This document shows positions 47,352-58,462 of a stretch of DNA of 64,000 nucleotides, piece by piece (position 1 is the first letter of the stretch; the number at the start of each line of letters is the position of its first letter). The notes below the pieces were generated by a model. That model searched no databases. It was not told where the DNA came from and saw only the letters and a list, made by a program, of their open reading frames with translations. The DNA is from Apoda limacodes (taxonomy: Eukaryota > Arthropoda > Insecta > Lepidoptera > Limacodidae): NCBI GenBank assembly GCA_946406115.1, contig OX291545.1, positions 28,267,153 to 28,331,152 of the forward strand. The letters run 5' to 3'. Made by a program: the position numbers and the translations under genes.

Positions 47352-47670
47352 AGAGATATGATATGATATGATATATTTATTGGTAAATTTGTTGAATTTA
47401 CAGGTCATTATACATTTCTTTATACATAACAATATACATTTTACAATTAAATAAGAAAAACAATATGATATATACAAAATGAACAATAAAAGTGCATACG
47501 TATACTTATGTCTGTAGATACATTTATAATTCGTCACACTTTTTCTTCAAGAAACTCTTTAAGCGAGTAGAACGCTTTGCTTTCTAGCCATCTTTTAAGC
47601 ATGTTTTTGAATACCGTAATGGAAGTTGCACAATCGAGGGGATTCCATAAGTGTACCGTTTTAACGATTT
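47352..47670 (-). mobile_element. 3' end of a jockey/CR1-type LINE, minus strand
   Basis: On the minus strand one frame reads VHLWNPLDCATSITVFKNML, then KRWLESKAFYSLKEFLEEKV, then stop. This is the usual C-terminus of these LINEs (WN.L...T...FK..L..WL..KAFYS..EFL). A 3' UTR follows and ends in a TATCATATCATATCATA repeat tail at 47352-47370 (seen as GATATGATATGATATG on the plus strand). Everything upstream is missing. Confidence 0.8.
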
Positions 47671-48142
47671 CTTAACAACTACCAAGTATATCTATCTATG
47701 AATCCAATTTTGGCGTAGTTACAAAGTTGTGGGTAAAATATAAAACAGACTTTTTAAGTATTTTCAGAGTATTACAATTTAAAATGTTATATGAAAACTT
47801 GGGATTCTTGGGGAAACTATCACTTGTAGTAAAATTAGCCACCAAATTTCGTTTTAAAATCATTGGGAATTACTTGAATCGATACTCGACGCCATCATGA
47901 CGTCAATGGAGTCTAGATGAAATAAATGTAACTAAATTCATTCGGCACAAAATGTTGTTACTCGACCGCAATCCCAATTATAATTCCTTTTCAATTTGGT
48001 TGCGATAGATATCAAGTTTCAATTTGCCTTGTAACTAAATTGAAACTGGATTGGAATCGAAACTGATTGTAATTGTAAGCGCACAGATATTAAGTTATTA
48101 ACCTAATTATAAGATTTTCATTGCCAATTTATTTTCAGTTAG

Positions 48143-48173
48143 TTCAGCTGGTTTGCCTATCAGACCAGCTGAA
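48143..48173. repeat. Perfect 10 bp inverted repeat carrying two CAGCTG boxes
   Basis: TTCAGCTGGT and ACCAGCTGAA flank an 11-base loop. Each arm holds a CAGCTG E-box core. It stands in the 5' flank of the gene. Confidence 0.7.
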
Positions 48174-48444
48174 TATACAAAATTTGAGGTTTAAGGTTTT
48201 AGGGTTCTGTAGTTAAAACAGGATCACTTATATTTTCTGCTATAATAGCTCCCTAAAAGCAATTTTGGCGAATTCTAGAACATGGCTTCTATAGAACATA
48301 TATAATTAAAAAAACTTGGTTTTGCTCAACCGGCTTTTACTTGGATTTTTGCTATAAAGTGTTATTATAATAATAGGTTATTTAGAATGGTCACACACTT
48401 TGTCTTGTACGGCACTTCATAATCCTGAGATAAGTATATACATA

Positions 48445-50390
48445 CGTAGTAGGTCAATATAGTACAGGTGTATGCGCCAACCTTACTCTGATGAAAAAGC
48501 CGAATTATGTATGAAGATATCACCAAGGCCCTTCATAACACCACCAAGGCTAACTACAGCGATGTGATGGGAGATGTTAACGCCAAAGTGGAGGTACAAG
48601 AACGCCACGAATCTAGAATCAGACCTTATGGTTTGGGTCCGCGGAATCACAGGGGACTAAACGGACTGATTCGTAAGATAACTTGACGCGACCTTCGCGG
48701 CTTCAACACACGCAGCATTGAGCTTTCCATTAAGCAAAATAAAGGGTCGAAAGTCTTTGCGCGTCAGCTTGCAAAGAGCCATCTGACGAGACTAAAAATT
48801 GCAGGTGGCAGAATAGTCACCTCCAAACCAGCGATCTCAGCAGAAGTCGATTTGTTTTATGGAAACATGCGACTAAGCCCACATCCCTCATAACCGAAGA
48901 GCTCATAGCCAAACTGATGCGCCATTTCACCGAGAATATCCTGGAAGTTGACCCAAGCGAGATTAGGGCGGCTTTGGAACAGCTTAAAAACAACAAAGCC
49001 CGGGCGATGATGGCATTACGAATGAGCCTCTAAAATTCTGCAGAACTCCACCCCTTAATAGCAAAGCTCCTTAATGTCGTCATCCATAACGGAACTACAC
49101 CGGAGGCGTGGCGCTAATGCGGGTGATATTATTCTTCGAAAAGGGAAATAAAACTCTACATAAGACTACCGGCCGATATCGCTTCTAAGCTACGTGTATA
49201 AGCTGTTCTCTAAAGTCTTCACGAATCGTCTCGCTGAAAGACTTGACAAGTTTTAACCAACAGAACAGGCTGGGTTTCGGAAAGGCTTCAGTACCATAGA
49301 TCTGATTCATACTGTGAGGCAAATTATACAAAAAACTAAAGAGTATAATCAACCGCTGTGAATGGATTTTGTGATCTACGAGAAAGCCTTTGACTCCATC
49401 GGAACCTGGGCCGTGCTAGATTCTCTGTAGCGATGTCGCATAGACTGGCGATATATTGAGGTGCTGCGATCTCTGTACAATACTACTAAGATAACCGTCA
49501 AGTTCCAGGACCATAAGACACGTGCCATCCCGCTGCGTAGAGGTTTTAGACACGAGGGCATCATATCCCCGAAATTGTTTACCAACGCGCTAAAAGATGT
49601 CTTCAAAAGCTAGGACTGGGATGGGCGGAGCATAAACAGAAACGGCGAATACATCGCACACCTAAGGTTTGCCGACGACATCTTTGTTATGATAGAGTCA
49701 TTGGAAATACTGAGCGAAATGTTGCACTCCCTAGATGAATCCTCTCGCCGAGTGAGTCTTGGCATGAATTTGGATAAGACAAAAGTCATGTTTAACTAAT
49801 ACGTCGTGCCAATGCCAGTTTACGTCGCTGGTAACTTACTTGAAGTGGTCCAAGATAATGTGTAAAAAATACATACCGATAATAAATACTGGCACAATTT
49901 AGGAAGATCCACCTAGGGTGGGCAGCATATGATAATCATCGTCAAGTCTTCACGTCGCCTATACCACAGAGTCTAAAGACGAAAGTCTTTAAACAGTGCG
50001 CCCTTCCTGTTATGACTTACGCCGCTAAAACTTGGACACTTATAGCAGGGCTGGTCCACAAGTTCAAAGCCGCACAGCACGCATTGGAGCGAGCTATGCT
50101 CGGAGTGTCTCTGTTGGATCCAATTCGACGCCCTCCAGCCCGGTGGACCGACGACCTAAAAAAGGTGGCTGGATGCAAAAGGCAGAGGACCGGGAAAAAT
50201 TGCACACCATAGAGAAGGCTTATGTCCAGCAGTGTATAATCCGCGCCACGTAAGTTGAACTAAAATGACCGCCGTCTGCGCAGGTGCAGTACGGATGAAT
50301 GTACTAACGAACGAAAAATGTGTTACTGCGCAGGTTCAACTAACGTGGCGCGATTTATACCAATATGAGCTGATATGATGATGGTTAGGT
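48445..50390 (+). mobile_element. Decayed RTE-type LINE (endonuclease and reverse transcriptase remnants)
   Basis: Readable blocks in order: VQVYAPT and MYEDITKALHNTTKANYSDV with MGDVNAK (endonuclease); GLGPRNHRGLNGL; RIVTSKPAISAEVDLFYGNM; FTENILEVDPSEIRAALEQL; NRLGFGKA; MDFVIYEKAFDSIGTWAVLD; RFADDIFVMIES at about 49665-49700 (the reverse transcriptase FADD box); GMNLDKTKVMFN; HALERAMLGVSLLDPIRRPP; and ARWTDDLKKVAG. Frame breaks and stops are many. The C-terminal part skips from LLDPIR to RPPARWTDD, an apparent internal deletion. The 3' tail AATATGAGCTGATATGATGA is split off by a small insertion. Confidence 0.88.
50242..50352. mobile_element. 111 bp inverted-repeat (MITE-like) element inserted in the RTE 3' tail
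   Basis: Its ends are CGCGCCACGTAAGTTGAAC at 50242-50260 and the reverse complement of CGCGCCACGTTAGTTGAAC at 50334-50352. That is 18 of 19 matches. CTGCGCAGGT occurs inside both halves. It splits the LINE end GTCCAGCAGTG from AATATGAGCTGATATGATG. Flanking TATA (left) and TTATA (right) may mark the insertion duplication. Confidence 0.7.
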
Positions 50391-51109
50391 CAATATATTT
50401 GAACGACGAAGAGGTGGCTATAGGAATAGTGGCAGGCACGATTTAAGTCACATCCCGCTATCGTACATCGCTTACACCAAAATCGTAAGTGTCGCGTGCT
50501 GTTTTTTTTACGTTGATTTTTAACTGGGATTTAGTGACTACCGACTATTGTCCTATTGAGAACAATAAATGTTTCCGGTCTGGTAAATGTGGAGCGAAAT
50601 TTTATTACGATTTATTCTACTTTTACACTAGCAAATTATTAAGTTTTTAAACATACGTCTTACTGTTCAAATGGCCCCTACATTCAATACATTGCCACTT
50701 TGATACGATTCTGCCGAAAAAAAACTTGTTCATCTCATGGAAATCTACAATTTTTTTCTACACGGCTGACCACTTTCGTGGGACGGAATACCATCGGTAA
50801 ATCGTGGATGTTACGGGCATAAACTTTCTCAAGAATCAAGCAATACAAAAATATTTTTTCAGTTCCGACTGATAGAAGGTACTAGGTAGAGATTAGCGCA
50901 TCTTTTTAGGTTTATTATATTAGTAATAGATAACAAACAAAAAACTTATTTAAATTAGCACTAGATAACATTACACAACTATTACATTTAAGTGATGTTA
51001 AAATTAAGGTTAGACAGACAAACTACTAAATGTAGATTAATATTTGGTAATAGTTATTTATGATATTAGTACGGTTAGTTGGTTATAACTAACGAGTTGA
51101 CGACTGTAA
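50391..51109. other. Non-coding stretch
   Basis: AT-rich sequence. No gene or recognised repeat. Confidence 0.4.
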
Positions 51110-51535
51110 GACCGGTAAAGTAGGTACTCTCACATAACTACCTGTTTTACCGCACGCTAAAATTAAATAAACTTTCTTTTAATAGCATATAAAAAATTAT
51201 ACAGATAGGTCATTACTTTTGGAAATTAATAGTTAAATTTGAACAATTATTGAAATTCAGTGAAACTTGCTGCTTTAGAAGCATAACTGACATTTTTAAT
51301 ATCACGTGTATTATGGTGAACGGGAGAATGAGGCGTAAAGAACAATATCTCTCGTTTCTATTTCTTTTAGTATTAAAATGAGTCAAACGTATAGATCAAA
51401 AGCGCTTGTGCGGTAAAACAGGTAGTTATGTGAGAGTACCTATTTTACCGCACGGCGCCATACAACGGAGCGTGCGGTAAAACAGGAAGTTATGTAAGAG
51501 TACCTATTTTACGATACGTTCCGTTGTATGGTGCG
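51110..51535. repeat. Cluster of three palindromic 46-mers and a nested stem
   Basis: Unit B (51408-51453) begins GTGCGGTAAAACAGGTAGTT and ends TACCTATTTTACCGCAC, so its 17-base ends pair. Unit C (51472-51517) is a direct copy of B with a few changes. Unit A (51110-51155) is the same unit inverted. Unit C is also enclosed by the arms GCGCCATACAACGGAGC (before) and GTTCCGTTGTATGGTGC (after), which pair with two mismatches. No coding is present. Confidence 0.75.
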
Positions 51536-53107
51536 TAATTTTGATTTTTCGATCAATGTATACAAGCTTCATAAATGATTTATTTGAGCAAATGTGTAAA
51601 AAATACTAAATCGATATTTTTCATAAGCTTCACTACAATATTATGAAAAACAAATCAAATTATCATAATATTTTACTACTGTTTATACTTAACTAATTAA
51701 ATTTAGTGTGAATTGTATGACATTTCATCAGCTGATCGTCGAGCGCCATTTTGTCCCACAGTGGCGCCCTCTTCAAATACCAGTTGTTCTGTCCATGGCA
51801 CTCCCAGTCAATAGCCTGACGAGTAAATTGCATGTGATGAAGTAGATTCAATTATATTGGTCACTATTGTCGTGACGCATTGCGTTATTACTACATTTTG
51901 ATGTTCGTAATACGATATTGACTTATTATTTTTAGCTTTTTACTGTAGTTTTACCCGCTTACTGTTATGTGACAGCCAGATCGACCGTTGAAAATAATAA
52001 CATAATAATAATTTATTAGAAAAATTAGTATTATTATATTTTCTAAATAGTAAAAGTTACATAACATTGTAGGAAAATTTAAGTAACACTGTGTCTACTG
52101 GTACCAATAACAATGGATATTTAAACGTTTTGATAAAGAAGAATCAAGAAAAAACACTAATTGTACCACAGAGCAATACAGAAAACAATTTACAACAACA
52201 TGGGTCTAGGACAGTGTACTTACTTTAATAGACACTTTTGACCCAAAATAAGATATAGCAACATTTAATAAATGCGGCAGACGCCATATTGCTACAAACT
52301 CTTGTGATCAGCACACGCACACAGCAGATTAATAGAAGATCTAAGTCAGAAATGAATAATAAATATTTAAAAAGGGCAAAATCGTTTGCTAAAAATAAAT
52401 GTAAGATTATTCCTGAAATACAGCCTTTAGTTTTTTGTCAGATTTTTGACAAGTTTTCGAAAAACGTATAATTTATCTATTTTTAAAGATAATGTTATGT
52501 TTTATCTTAGAGACAGGTGAAAACTAATCCCAAATTAAAAACTGCAAGGCGATTACTCACCTCAAGTTGGTACTGTTGTTGTACCTATATGGACCACGTC
52601 TGTCTGTCCTAATATTCTCTATAGGGCCTAAGGGAGCCCTAGATTACAGCTTAAACATTAGAGGACAAATAAATAGGGACAGGGTCTAACTTAAAACAAT
52701 AAATAAGTATAAAGGTTAACTTCTCTTGTATTATAAATTTTAAATTTCACAAAATTTTTCTTAGGTTAATTATTTTGCAGAGTCATGACCAACCACAGAG
52801 TATGGCAGAAAACAAAAAGGCTGCGTTCGTAACCTAGTGCGTTGCAGATAGTTGTATCGGGAAAAACAGATAATGTAGATCAAATCAATTTGTAGGTAGA
52901 TTTTTTTTAGTGCCTTTCTACGAAGATGCATATCACGTGAACTTTTATAGTAATAATAATACCATGACGACATTTTTTCCTGTAAAGGTGTCCAGAGAAG
53001 TTATGAACGTATGCCCGTAACATCCACGTTTAACCGATGGTATTCCGTCCCAATAACGATCAATATCTTACTTATGACCATAGACGCAGAGAACTGGACA
53101 GTTCAAA
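51536..53107. other. Non-coding stretch
   Basis: It has a mildly GC-richer patch at 51725-51830 with GCGCCATTTTGTCCCACAGT and GTGGCGCCC. Small frames (52289-52471, 52770-52973) are unrecognised. Confidence 0.4.
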
Positions 53108-53318
53108 ATAATTGTCGTAAAAGTGTGACAGAGACCTGTATCTCTTGTCTCTATTCAACTTTTTTTTTAATTAAGGTAAACTAACAAAATGGCGGACGTT
53201 GATATAAAGAGAAAAGAGACCACAAGTTTGCTTTGTTCTTTCTAAAGGATGGTCAATTCTGTGAGGCTATAGCGCAGTCCAAGGACAGAAAACAGAACTC
53301 GATATCTATGGTTATGAC
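53108..53318 (+). repeat. Dispersed hairpin-bearing repeat, copy 2
   Basis: Blocks in order: GTCGTAAAAGTGTGACAGAG, TCTCTTGTCTCTATTCAAC, a T run, AAATGGCGGACGTTGATATA, AAGAGAAAAGAGACCACAAG, TTCTTTCTAAAGG, and GGACAGAAAACAGAACTCGA. The CTCTTGTCTCT and AGAGAAAAGAGACC parts can pair. This copy is the unbroken guide for the split copy near 34-36 kb. Confidence 0.65.
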
Positions 53319-53999
53319 GAAATAAATTATTTAACAAGTATACATCATATTCAGAAGGTTTAGTATTACTTAACCTTTTATAACCTTGATCTTTATTACC
53401 TCAAATTTACAATAAGTCAAATTGTAAATCACTAGAATAGCTATTTTCGAAGAACAAATATTGTTTACATATCAGCTGCTTGACCCCATGTAATAAAATA
53501 TCGTAGGACACCACATAACGCTATTATCTGGACATAACCGATTATCACTTGGGGAAACTATAAGAGGACCCTATAAAGGACACATCCATACAAAAGATTG
53601 TCGATACATGAGATATTACGAGTATGTAGGTACCACCTACATTGCCGCCTTATCAACATAAAAGGACACCGCATGACATCAATTAGCAGCAATGGTCATA
53701 AACAATAAGGTATTTACGATTATCAATGAGCTTGAGCATCGTTCATTCATTCATTTTAATTTATTATTAGCGGCTGATGTTCTACAAATCGTTCAATCGA
53801 TGAAAGAACAATGAATGTATAGAGAAGATAATAATTATTAATAAATGTGAGCGGTACGCAAGAGTGAATATTATTATAATACTAGTATTTTATCTTAGTA
53901 TTGCCAGAGGGATAGGTGTTTAAAATAAATCTTTGAGGATTATTATTGTTACCTACACTAGGGTAAAGTTGAAGTAATGCAGAATTAGCACTATGATTA
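53319..53999. other. Non-coding stretch
   Basis: AT-rich sequence with no feature beyond TAAATCAC at about 53425, which fits a GFI1-type site but is expected by chance at this length. Confidence 0.4.
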
Positions 54000-54214
54000 T
54001 TGCAAATACAACGGTTTACACCTATGACCAGAATCTATCGTCGAAATTCAAAACAATTTTTTATCCCAGAAAAAAGTTCCTGCTGGGGACTAAACCTGAA
54101 TTCCACGTGTACAAATATTATATCTATATAGCTTGCTACTATAATCAAAGCTTTGTCATAAGAATCCAAAGCCGAAAACAAAATTTAGCGGGCGGTGCCA
54201 TTGGCAAAAGCTAG
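54000..54214 (+). mobile_element. Copy of the GGGCGGTGCCG...GCTAG Helitron-like family
   Basis: It ends AATTTAGCGGGCGGTGCCAT followed by TGGCAAAAGCTAG and T. The 73-codon frame across it (53993-54214) is repeat sequence, not a gene. Confidence 0.55.
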
Positions 54215-54914
54215 TAAAGAATAAATGTTATATGGCAAAACATTCCATTGTTTATCTCTTTTTGCAAAGAGAGCTTTATTAATTCTTTGGTCTTGACCGC
54301 TCTATAGACTTCGATTTCTAATCCGGTGTTATGTTACATCAATCTTGGGTGGTCAGAGCTACAATGCGGTATTATTCCCTCTAAAACGGTGCACACAGAT
54401 GGAACCTTAATAATTTTAAAGAGACAATCAAGTTTACTATAACGTATTACTACGAATCATTTAATTTATTGATGCTCACTTACGTAAGTTGGTTTTTTAA
54501 TGATTTTCACAATAGACGGTCCTCTGAGTAATTTCCCGCGCCTTGATCGATCATATGGGTCATCAGGAAATTTAATAAACACACGCTTTCTTTTAGTGCC
54601 TGTCGTGAATAAATACACTCTATTATTAGACCTTAGACTTGACAAAAAAAGTCTAGAAAAAAAGTCAGATAAAAATAAGGGCGTATATTTCCTTTAAATT
54701 ATTTCTCTTCTTTACCACTCTTCTTCTAACGCTTTATAGTATTATAAAAAAAAATTATGTAAATTAAAAAAGTAACTGATGTGTATCTACTACTTAATAT
54801 AACATTGTACAAACAATTTTAATATTATATTTCATTGTTATTATTTTTTGCCACCATTTTAAGTTATTTTGTTTAAATTTATGAGGATTCCATTTTTATA
54901 CATTTTTTTTTTTA

Positions 54915-55200
54915 CTATATAACGTTACGGTTTTTATTCCCCAATGGGGGTAGGCGATGGAAAAACAACCCACACCCTAATATTGGGGCAGCTTCTCTTC
55001 ACCAACCACTTTAGTCCTGTGTGGCAGGTGGGGGAGCAATCATCGCAACACTGCCTCTGATAGAGTGCTTCAGAACTAAGGTGGCTCTTTATATATGACC
55101 TATAATTAATAAATATGAGCTTTATTGTAATAAGCGGTATAATGAAAGACCAGGGAGAGAATAAAATACCCATTTGCCAATTCTAGACAAACTATAAGAA
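54915..55200 (+). repeat. Dispersed repeat of about 270 bases, copy 2
   Basis: TAACGTTACGGTTTTTATTC, CCCCAATGGGGGTAGGCGAT, TTTAGTCCTGTGTGGCAGGT, TCTGATAGAGTGCTTCAG and CAATTCTAGACAAACTATAA. This is a fuller copy than the one at 44920. The minus frame 54934-55173 is within it and is not a gene. Confidence 0.7.
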
Positions 55201-55803
55201 ATCATGATTTGACAAGTCACGGTGTGTATATGGTAATACACATTAATACATACAAAAACGTTACAACGTACGAATAACTAAATAAACTACTGGGAAATCA
55301 ACTATACTAAAAATTTATTGAATATGAAGTCTCGTTGACTTTTCGTTACAAAAAAACTGTTTTCTACATCTGGCCGCGCTCGATTCAGAACTTTGAACGG
55401 TATATTATATTATTGTGAAATGTTCACCGACACCGTTATCTTTGGTGACAAGCCGTCTACCGAACATTCTTTATCTCTGCACAACACTAGCTCATTATTA
55501 TTCTCAAATAAAGATTCTTTTAGTTTTTAATTATTGCATATGGCATGTTGAGATCGAGCAGGTCACCGTTTCCTGCCTTCAGATTATTATGAACATGTTT
55601 TTTCTTTATCAAAAACTAAACAATGTTGCGATTAATTTAGATTATTGGATGTTTTCGAAGAAATTAAGTACTTTTTGTTTGTAATTAATAATATAGATAA
55701 CAGAAGAAATATAGGTTTATTTCAAGAAACATGTTAATGCATTTTGTCAGTTATTAGCTTAGAAATTTAAGTTGTTACCTTAGTAGTCACTTGCTTCTAC
55801 TAC

Positions 55804-56430
55804 AGGGGCTTCTTTGGTTCGTGGCCCATTATTTTAGTGTCTGCTCCTCTCTTCGCCAGTTCATCAGCATCTGCTTAGAGAGACTGCGTATTTATTGAAA
55901 AGAAACCCGATTTTTCAGTACAATTTTTTCAGCTCACAGTAATACTAGGGATAGGCCCGCTATTGATTTCATACTTACCTACTTCAGCTCAAAATAAGCT
56001 ACAACTTCGTAAAGGTGTTACCTATTTTGTGGTTGAAGCTACCGAAGATCGTTGATATATATGATGTTCAAGTCATGGAAGAAGACTTTGTTTTGAAGCC
56101 ATCCGTATAGATCCTGAATGCATGAGAATTATTGTAAATGCCACGAGCAAAATTCTTTATATAAAAAAATTATAAAAATGACATATGTGATATCAAGCTA
56201 GAAATAAGTGATTTTTATTCTGGCACGTGGATTATAAAGTGTAGTACCTAAATAAAGTTGTATTATCTAATCATATTTCGGCGACAACTTCCTTAAGGCG
56301 TTACCTATTTTGTGGTTAAAGCTACTCAAGGTCGCTGATATGTCGATTTTCAAGTAATGGAAGATGACTCCTGCTGCTATTCCAGACTTTGTTTTGAAGC
56401 CATCCGTATAGATTCTTACTTTAGGCATGA
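55804..56430 (-). mobile_element. Rearranged RNase H domain of a jockey-type LINE, minus strand
   Basis: Around 56430-56280 the minus strand reads RIYTDGFKTKSGIAAGVIFH, the first motif of a LINE RNase H (YTDGSK...G.G), and then YLKIDISATLSSFNHKIGNA. A second, shorter copy of the same piece stands at 56110-56000 (IYTDGFKTKSS...FGSFNHKIGNT). The domain end ADELAKRGADTKIMGHEPKK followed by PL and a stop is at 55870-55804. The two N-terminal copies are about 290-300 bases apart, so part of the domain was tandemly duplicated. Confidence 0.75.
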
Positions 56431-56605
56431 AGATGGTAAAAATGCAACCAGAAAAAAAATGCTTTAGGTATATAAAAACTTTGTAAAAGTTTCATACTTA
56501 CTTACTTTAGCTTAAAATAAGTGATTTCTACTCTGGCACGTGGATTATTAGGTGTAGTAAACAAAGCTGTATTATCTAATCATATTTCGGCTACAACTTC
56601 CTTGA
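55970..56605 (+). repeat. Tandem duplication of about 290-310 bases within LINE sequence
   Basis: CTACAACTTCGTAAAGGTGT and TTACCTATTTTGTGGTTGAA near 56000 recur as GACAACTTCCTTAAGGCGTT and ACCTATTTTGTGGTTAAAGC near 56285. A third start, CTACAACTTCCTTGAAC, is at about 56592. TTCTGGCACGTGGATTATAA and TTATCTAATCATATTTCGGC also occur twice. Confidence 0.75.
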
Positions 56606-56840
56606 ACTAAATTGGAGATTTGTTATTTTCAGTAAATGCTACCTCTACCTTAGTTGGTAAGGTATATAGGTATGTTCCTACTTTATTAATAATTTGGTTG
56701 ACATTGATAGGCTTACCAAACAAGGGGTTTTGATAAGTATGTGGATCTTTATTTGGTTTTGGATGAAAAGTACTGAATTGTAGGTATGACGCCACCAGAC
56801 GCCAGGTAATCTATGGCTGGCTGGATACCAGCCACATGAT
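56604..56840. repeat. Direct repeat of about 240-256 bases, copy 1
   Basis: It starts GAACTAAATTGGAGATTTGT and ends GGCTGGCTGGATACCAGCCA. Copy 2 at 58093-58345 is almost identical, apart from a 12-base insertion (TTTATTAGGTAT) and a swapped stretch before AGGTAATCTATGG. Minus frames across both (56607-56795, 58094-58345) are shared repeat sequence of unknown origin. Confidence 0.85.
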
Positions 56841-57354
56841 AATGTAAAGGACAGACACTTTGATCCTGCGTGGATATGTGGTTGTTGACCATTTAAATAG
56901 TCTGCTAAGTCAAATTTCCGAGATAATTAAGATTATACAGGACAAAAAGTTCAAATTTAGTCAAATCTAAGGTTCTCTCTACGTGTTTTGTCTTCTCGAC
57001 CCATATTGAAAATGTAAGGTAAATATGTGCTAGTTTTTTTTAAAAGCTTTTAACAACTTTTCAGTATGTGGGTGATTAATTATAAAAAAAATATATAGAA
57101 ATAATACCAAAAAAACAAGATATGAAAGCATTTTTTGTTTTTAGTTATCTATCAAAATAAAATAGGCTTAAAAAATTATTTGTTACAATTGTTTTTTTGT
57201 TAATACTGTTATAATAATCTTAATTCGAAATAAGTTAACAATTAAATCGTTGAGTTAATGCTTCTGTCACCTTGTTACTAACAGTCTCAGAATAAGAAAA
57301 GTTAGGTACTATCGTTATAAAATAATCATATCTTTTAAATCCAAAGAAAATTGT

Positions 57355-57447
57355 ATCGATGCTGGCTGCTTGGACTGGTGTGTTGTGCCTGCTGGTGTCC
57401 GACAAGGTGGTGTTTTGTCACCTTTGTTGTTCCCACTTTTTATAAAC
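57355..57447 (+). mobile_element. LINE reverse-transcriptase fragment
   Basis: The plus strand reads VVPAGVRQGGVLSPLLFPLF followed by IN and a stop. This is the conserved (A)GVRQGGVLSP motif of non-LTR reverse transcriptases. Nothing of the element is readable further on. Confidence 0.8.
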
Positions 57448-57870
57448 TGACGAATACACTAACTACAATTATTCACATTTTCATGTTCAGGTTTAACAGT
57501 AAACCAAAAATGCTGTGAAGTGCTGGAATTATATTCGACTGGGCAACAAAGTCAAAACTTTTTTTAAGCCCTAGTTATTCTGGCAAACAAATTCCAGATT
57601 CCAAATTATACATAGTAGACACTAAACGTCAGCTGGTAAACTATTACTGACAATTTGTCTGCCAATTCCTTTTGTTCAAAGGAAAAAAATTAAGAAAATG
57701 CTCAACGCAGTGACCAAACACTCCTAAGAAGTAAACACAGGCTGGTGAACTAACTTTAAGCCGTACTATAAACAACAATTCCTAGCGAGCGACATGGTTA
57801 TTATCTACTTCACAAACTAATTTGGTTTTCATTCCAACAAATTTAGTTAGTAGTAAGTAGTACCTAGAGT

Positions 57871-57940
57871 ATTTTTATACCACTAAGGTGGGAAACAAGC
57901 TTGCGGTCGCATCATTCGCGCGTTGTCGAACCCTAAAAGA
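57871..57940. repeat. ACCACTAAGGTGGC repeat fragment with internal deletion
   Basis: TATACCACTAAGGTGGGAAA, then CAAGCTTGCGGTCGC, then CGCGCGTTGTCGAACCCTAA. Both ends of the family are present but the middle is missing. Confidence 0.6.
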
Positions 57941-57975
57941 AGTTACAAAATAACTCGGCATCCCGACTTATACCG

Positions 57976-58092
57976 ATAACTTACAAACGCTAGTTTTGGT
58001 AAAGTCGAAGTTTCGGCCAGTATGAGGCCGAAATCGAGACCAATGCCGAAACAAGCACTTTTGGCAGAACCTGGCTGAAACCAAAACTTCGA
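57976..58092 (+). repeat. 117 bp perfect direct repeat, left copy
   Basis: It runs from ATAACTTACAAACGCTAGTT to CTGAAACCAAAACTTCGA. It appears identical to 58346-58462, at an offset of exactly 370 bases. It contains TTTCGGCCAGTATGAGGCCG. Confidence 0.9.
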
Positions 58093-58345
58093 ACTAAGTT
58101 GGAGATTTGTTATTTTCAGTAAATATTACCTCTACCTTAGTTGGTAAGGTATATAGGTATGTTCCCACTTTATTAATAATTTGGTTGTCATTGATAGGCT
58201 TACCAAACAAGGGGTTTTGATAAGTATGTTTATTAGGTATGTGGATCTTTATTTGGTTTTGGATGAAAAGTACTGAATTGTAGGTATGACGCCACAGTTT
58301 TATTCTCCCAAAGAGGTAATCTATGGCTGGCTGGATACCAGCCAC
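58093..58345. repeat. Direct repeat of about 240-256 bases, copy 2, framed by 117 bp perfect repeats
   Basis: It matches 56604-56840 and ends in GGCTGGCTGGATACCAGCCA, itself a palindrome (TGGCTGG...CCAGCCA). On both sides it is bordered by the same 117-base sequence. Confidence 0.85.
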
Positions 58346-58462
58346 ATAACTTACAAACGCTAGTTTTGGTAAAGTCGAAGTTTCGGCCAGTATGAGGCCG
58401 AAATCGAGACCAATGCCGAAACAAGCACTTTTGGCAGAACCTGGCTGAAACCAAAACTTCGA
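58346..58462 (+). repeat. 117 bp perfect direct repeat, right copy
   Basis: It has the same sequence as 57976-58092 as far as can be read. The minus frame 58233-58454 (with CQKC and CKLC) runs across it and is repeat sequence, not a zinc-finger gene. Confidence 0.9.

Noticed and set aside
58233..58454. Frame with CQKC and CKLC pairs that might suggest a zinc finger
   Set aside because: It lies across the 117-base direct repeat and has no paired histidines at the right spacing.
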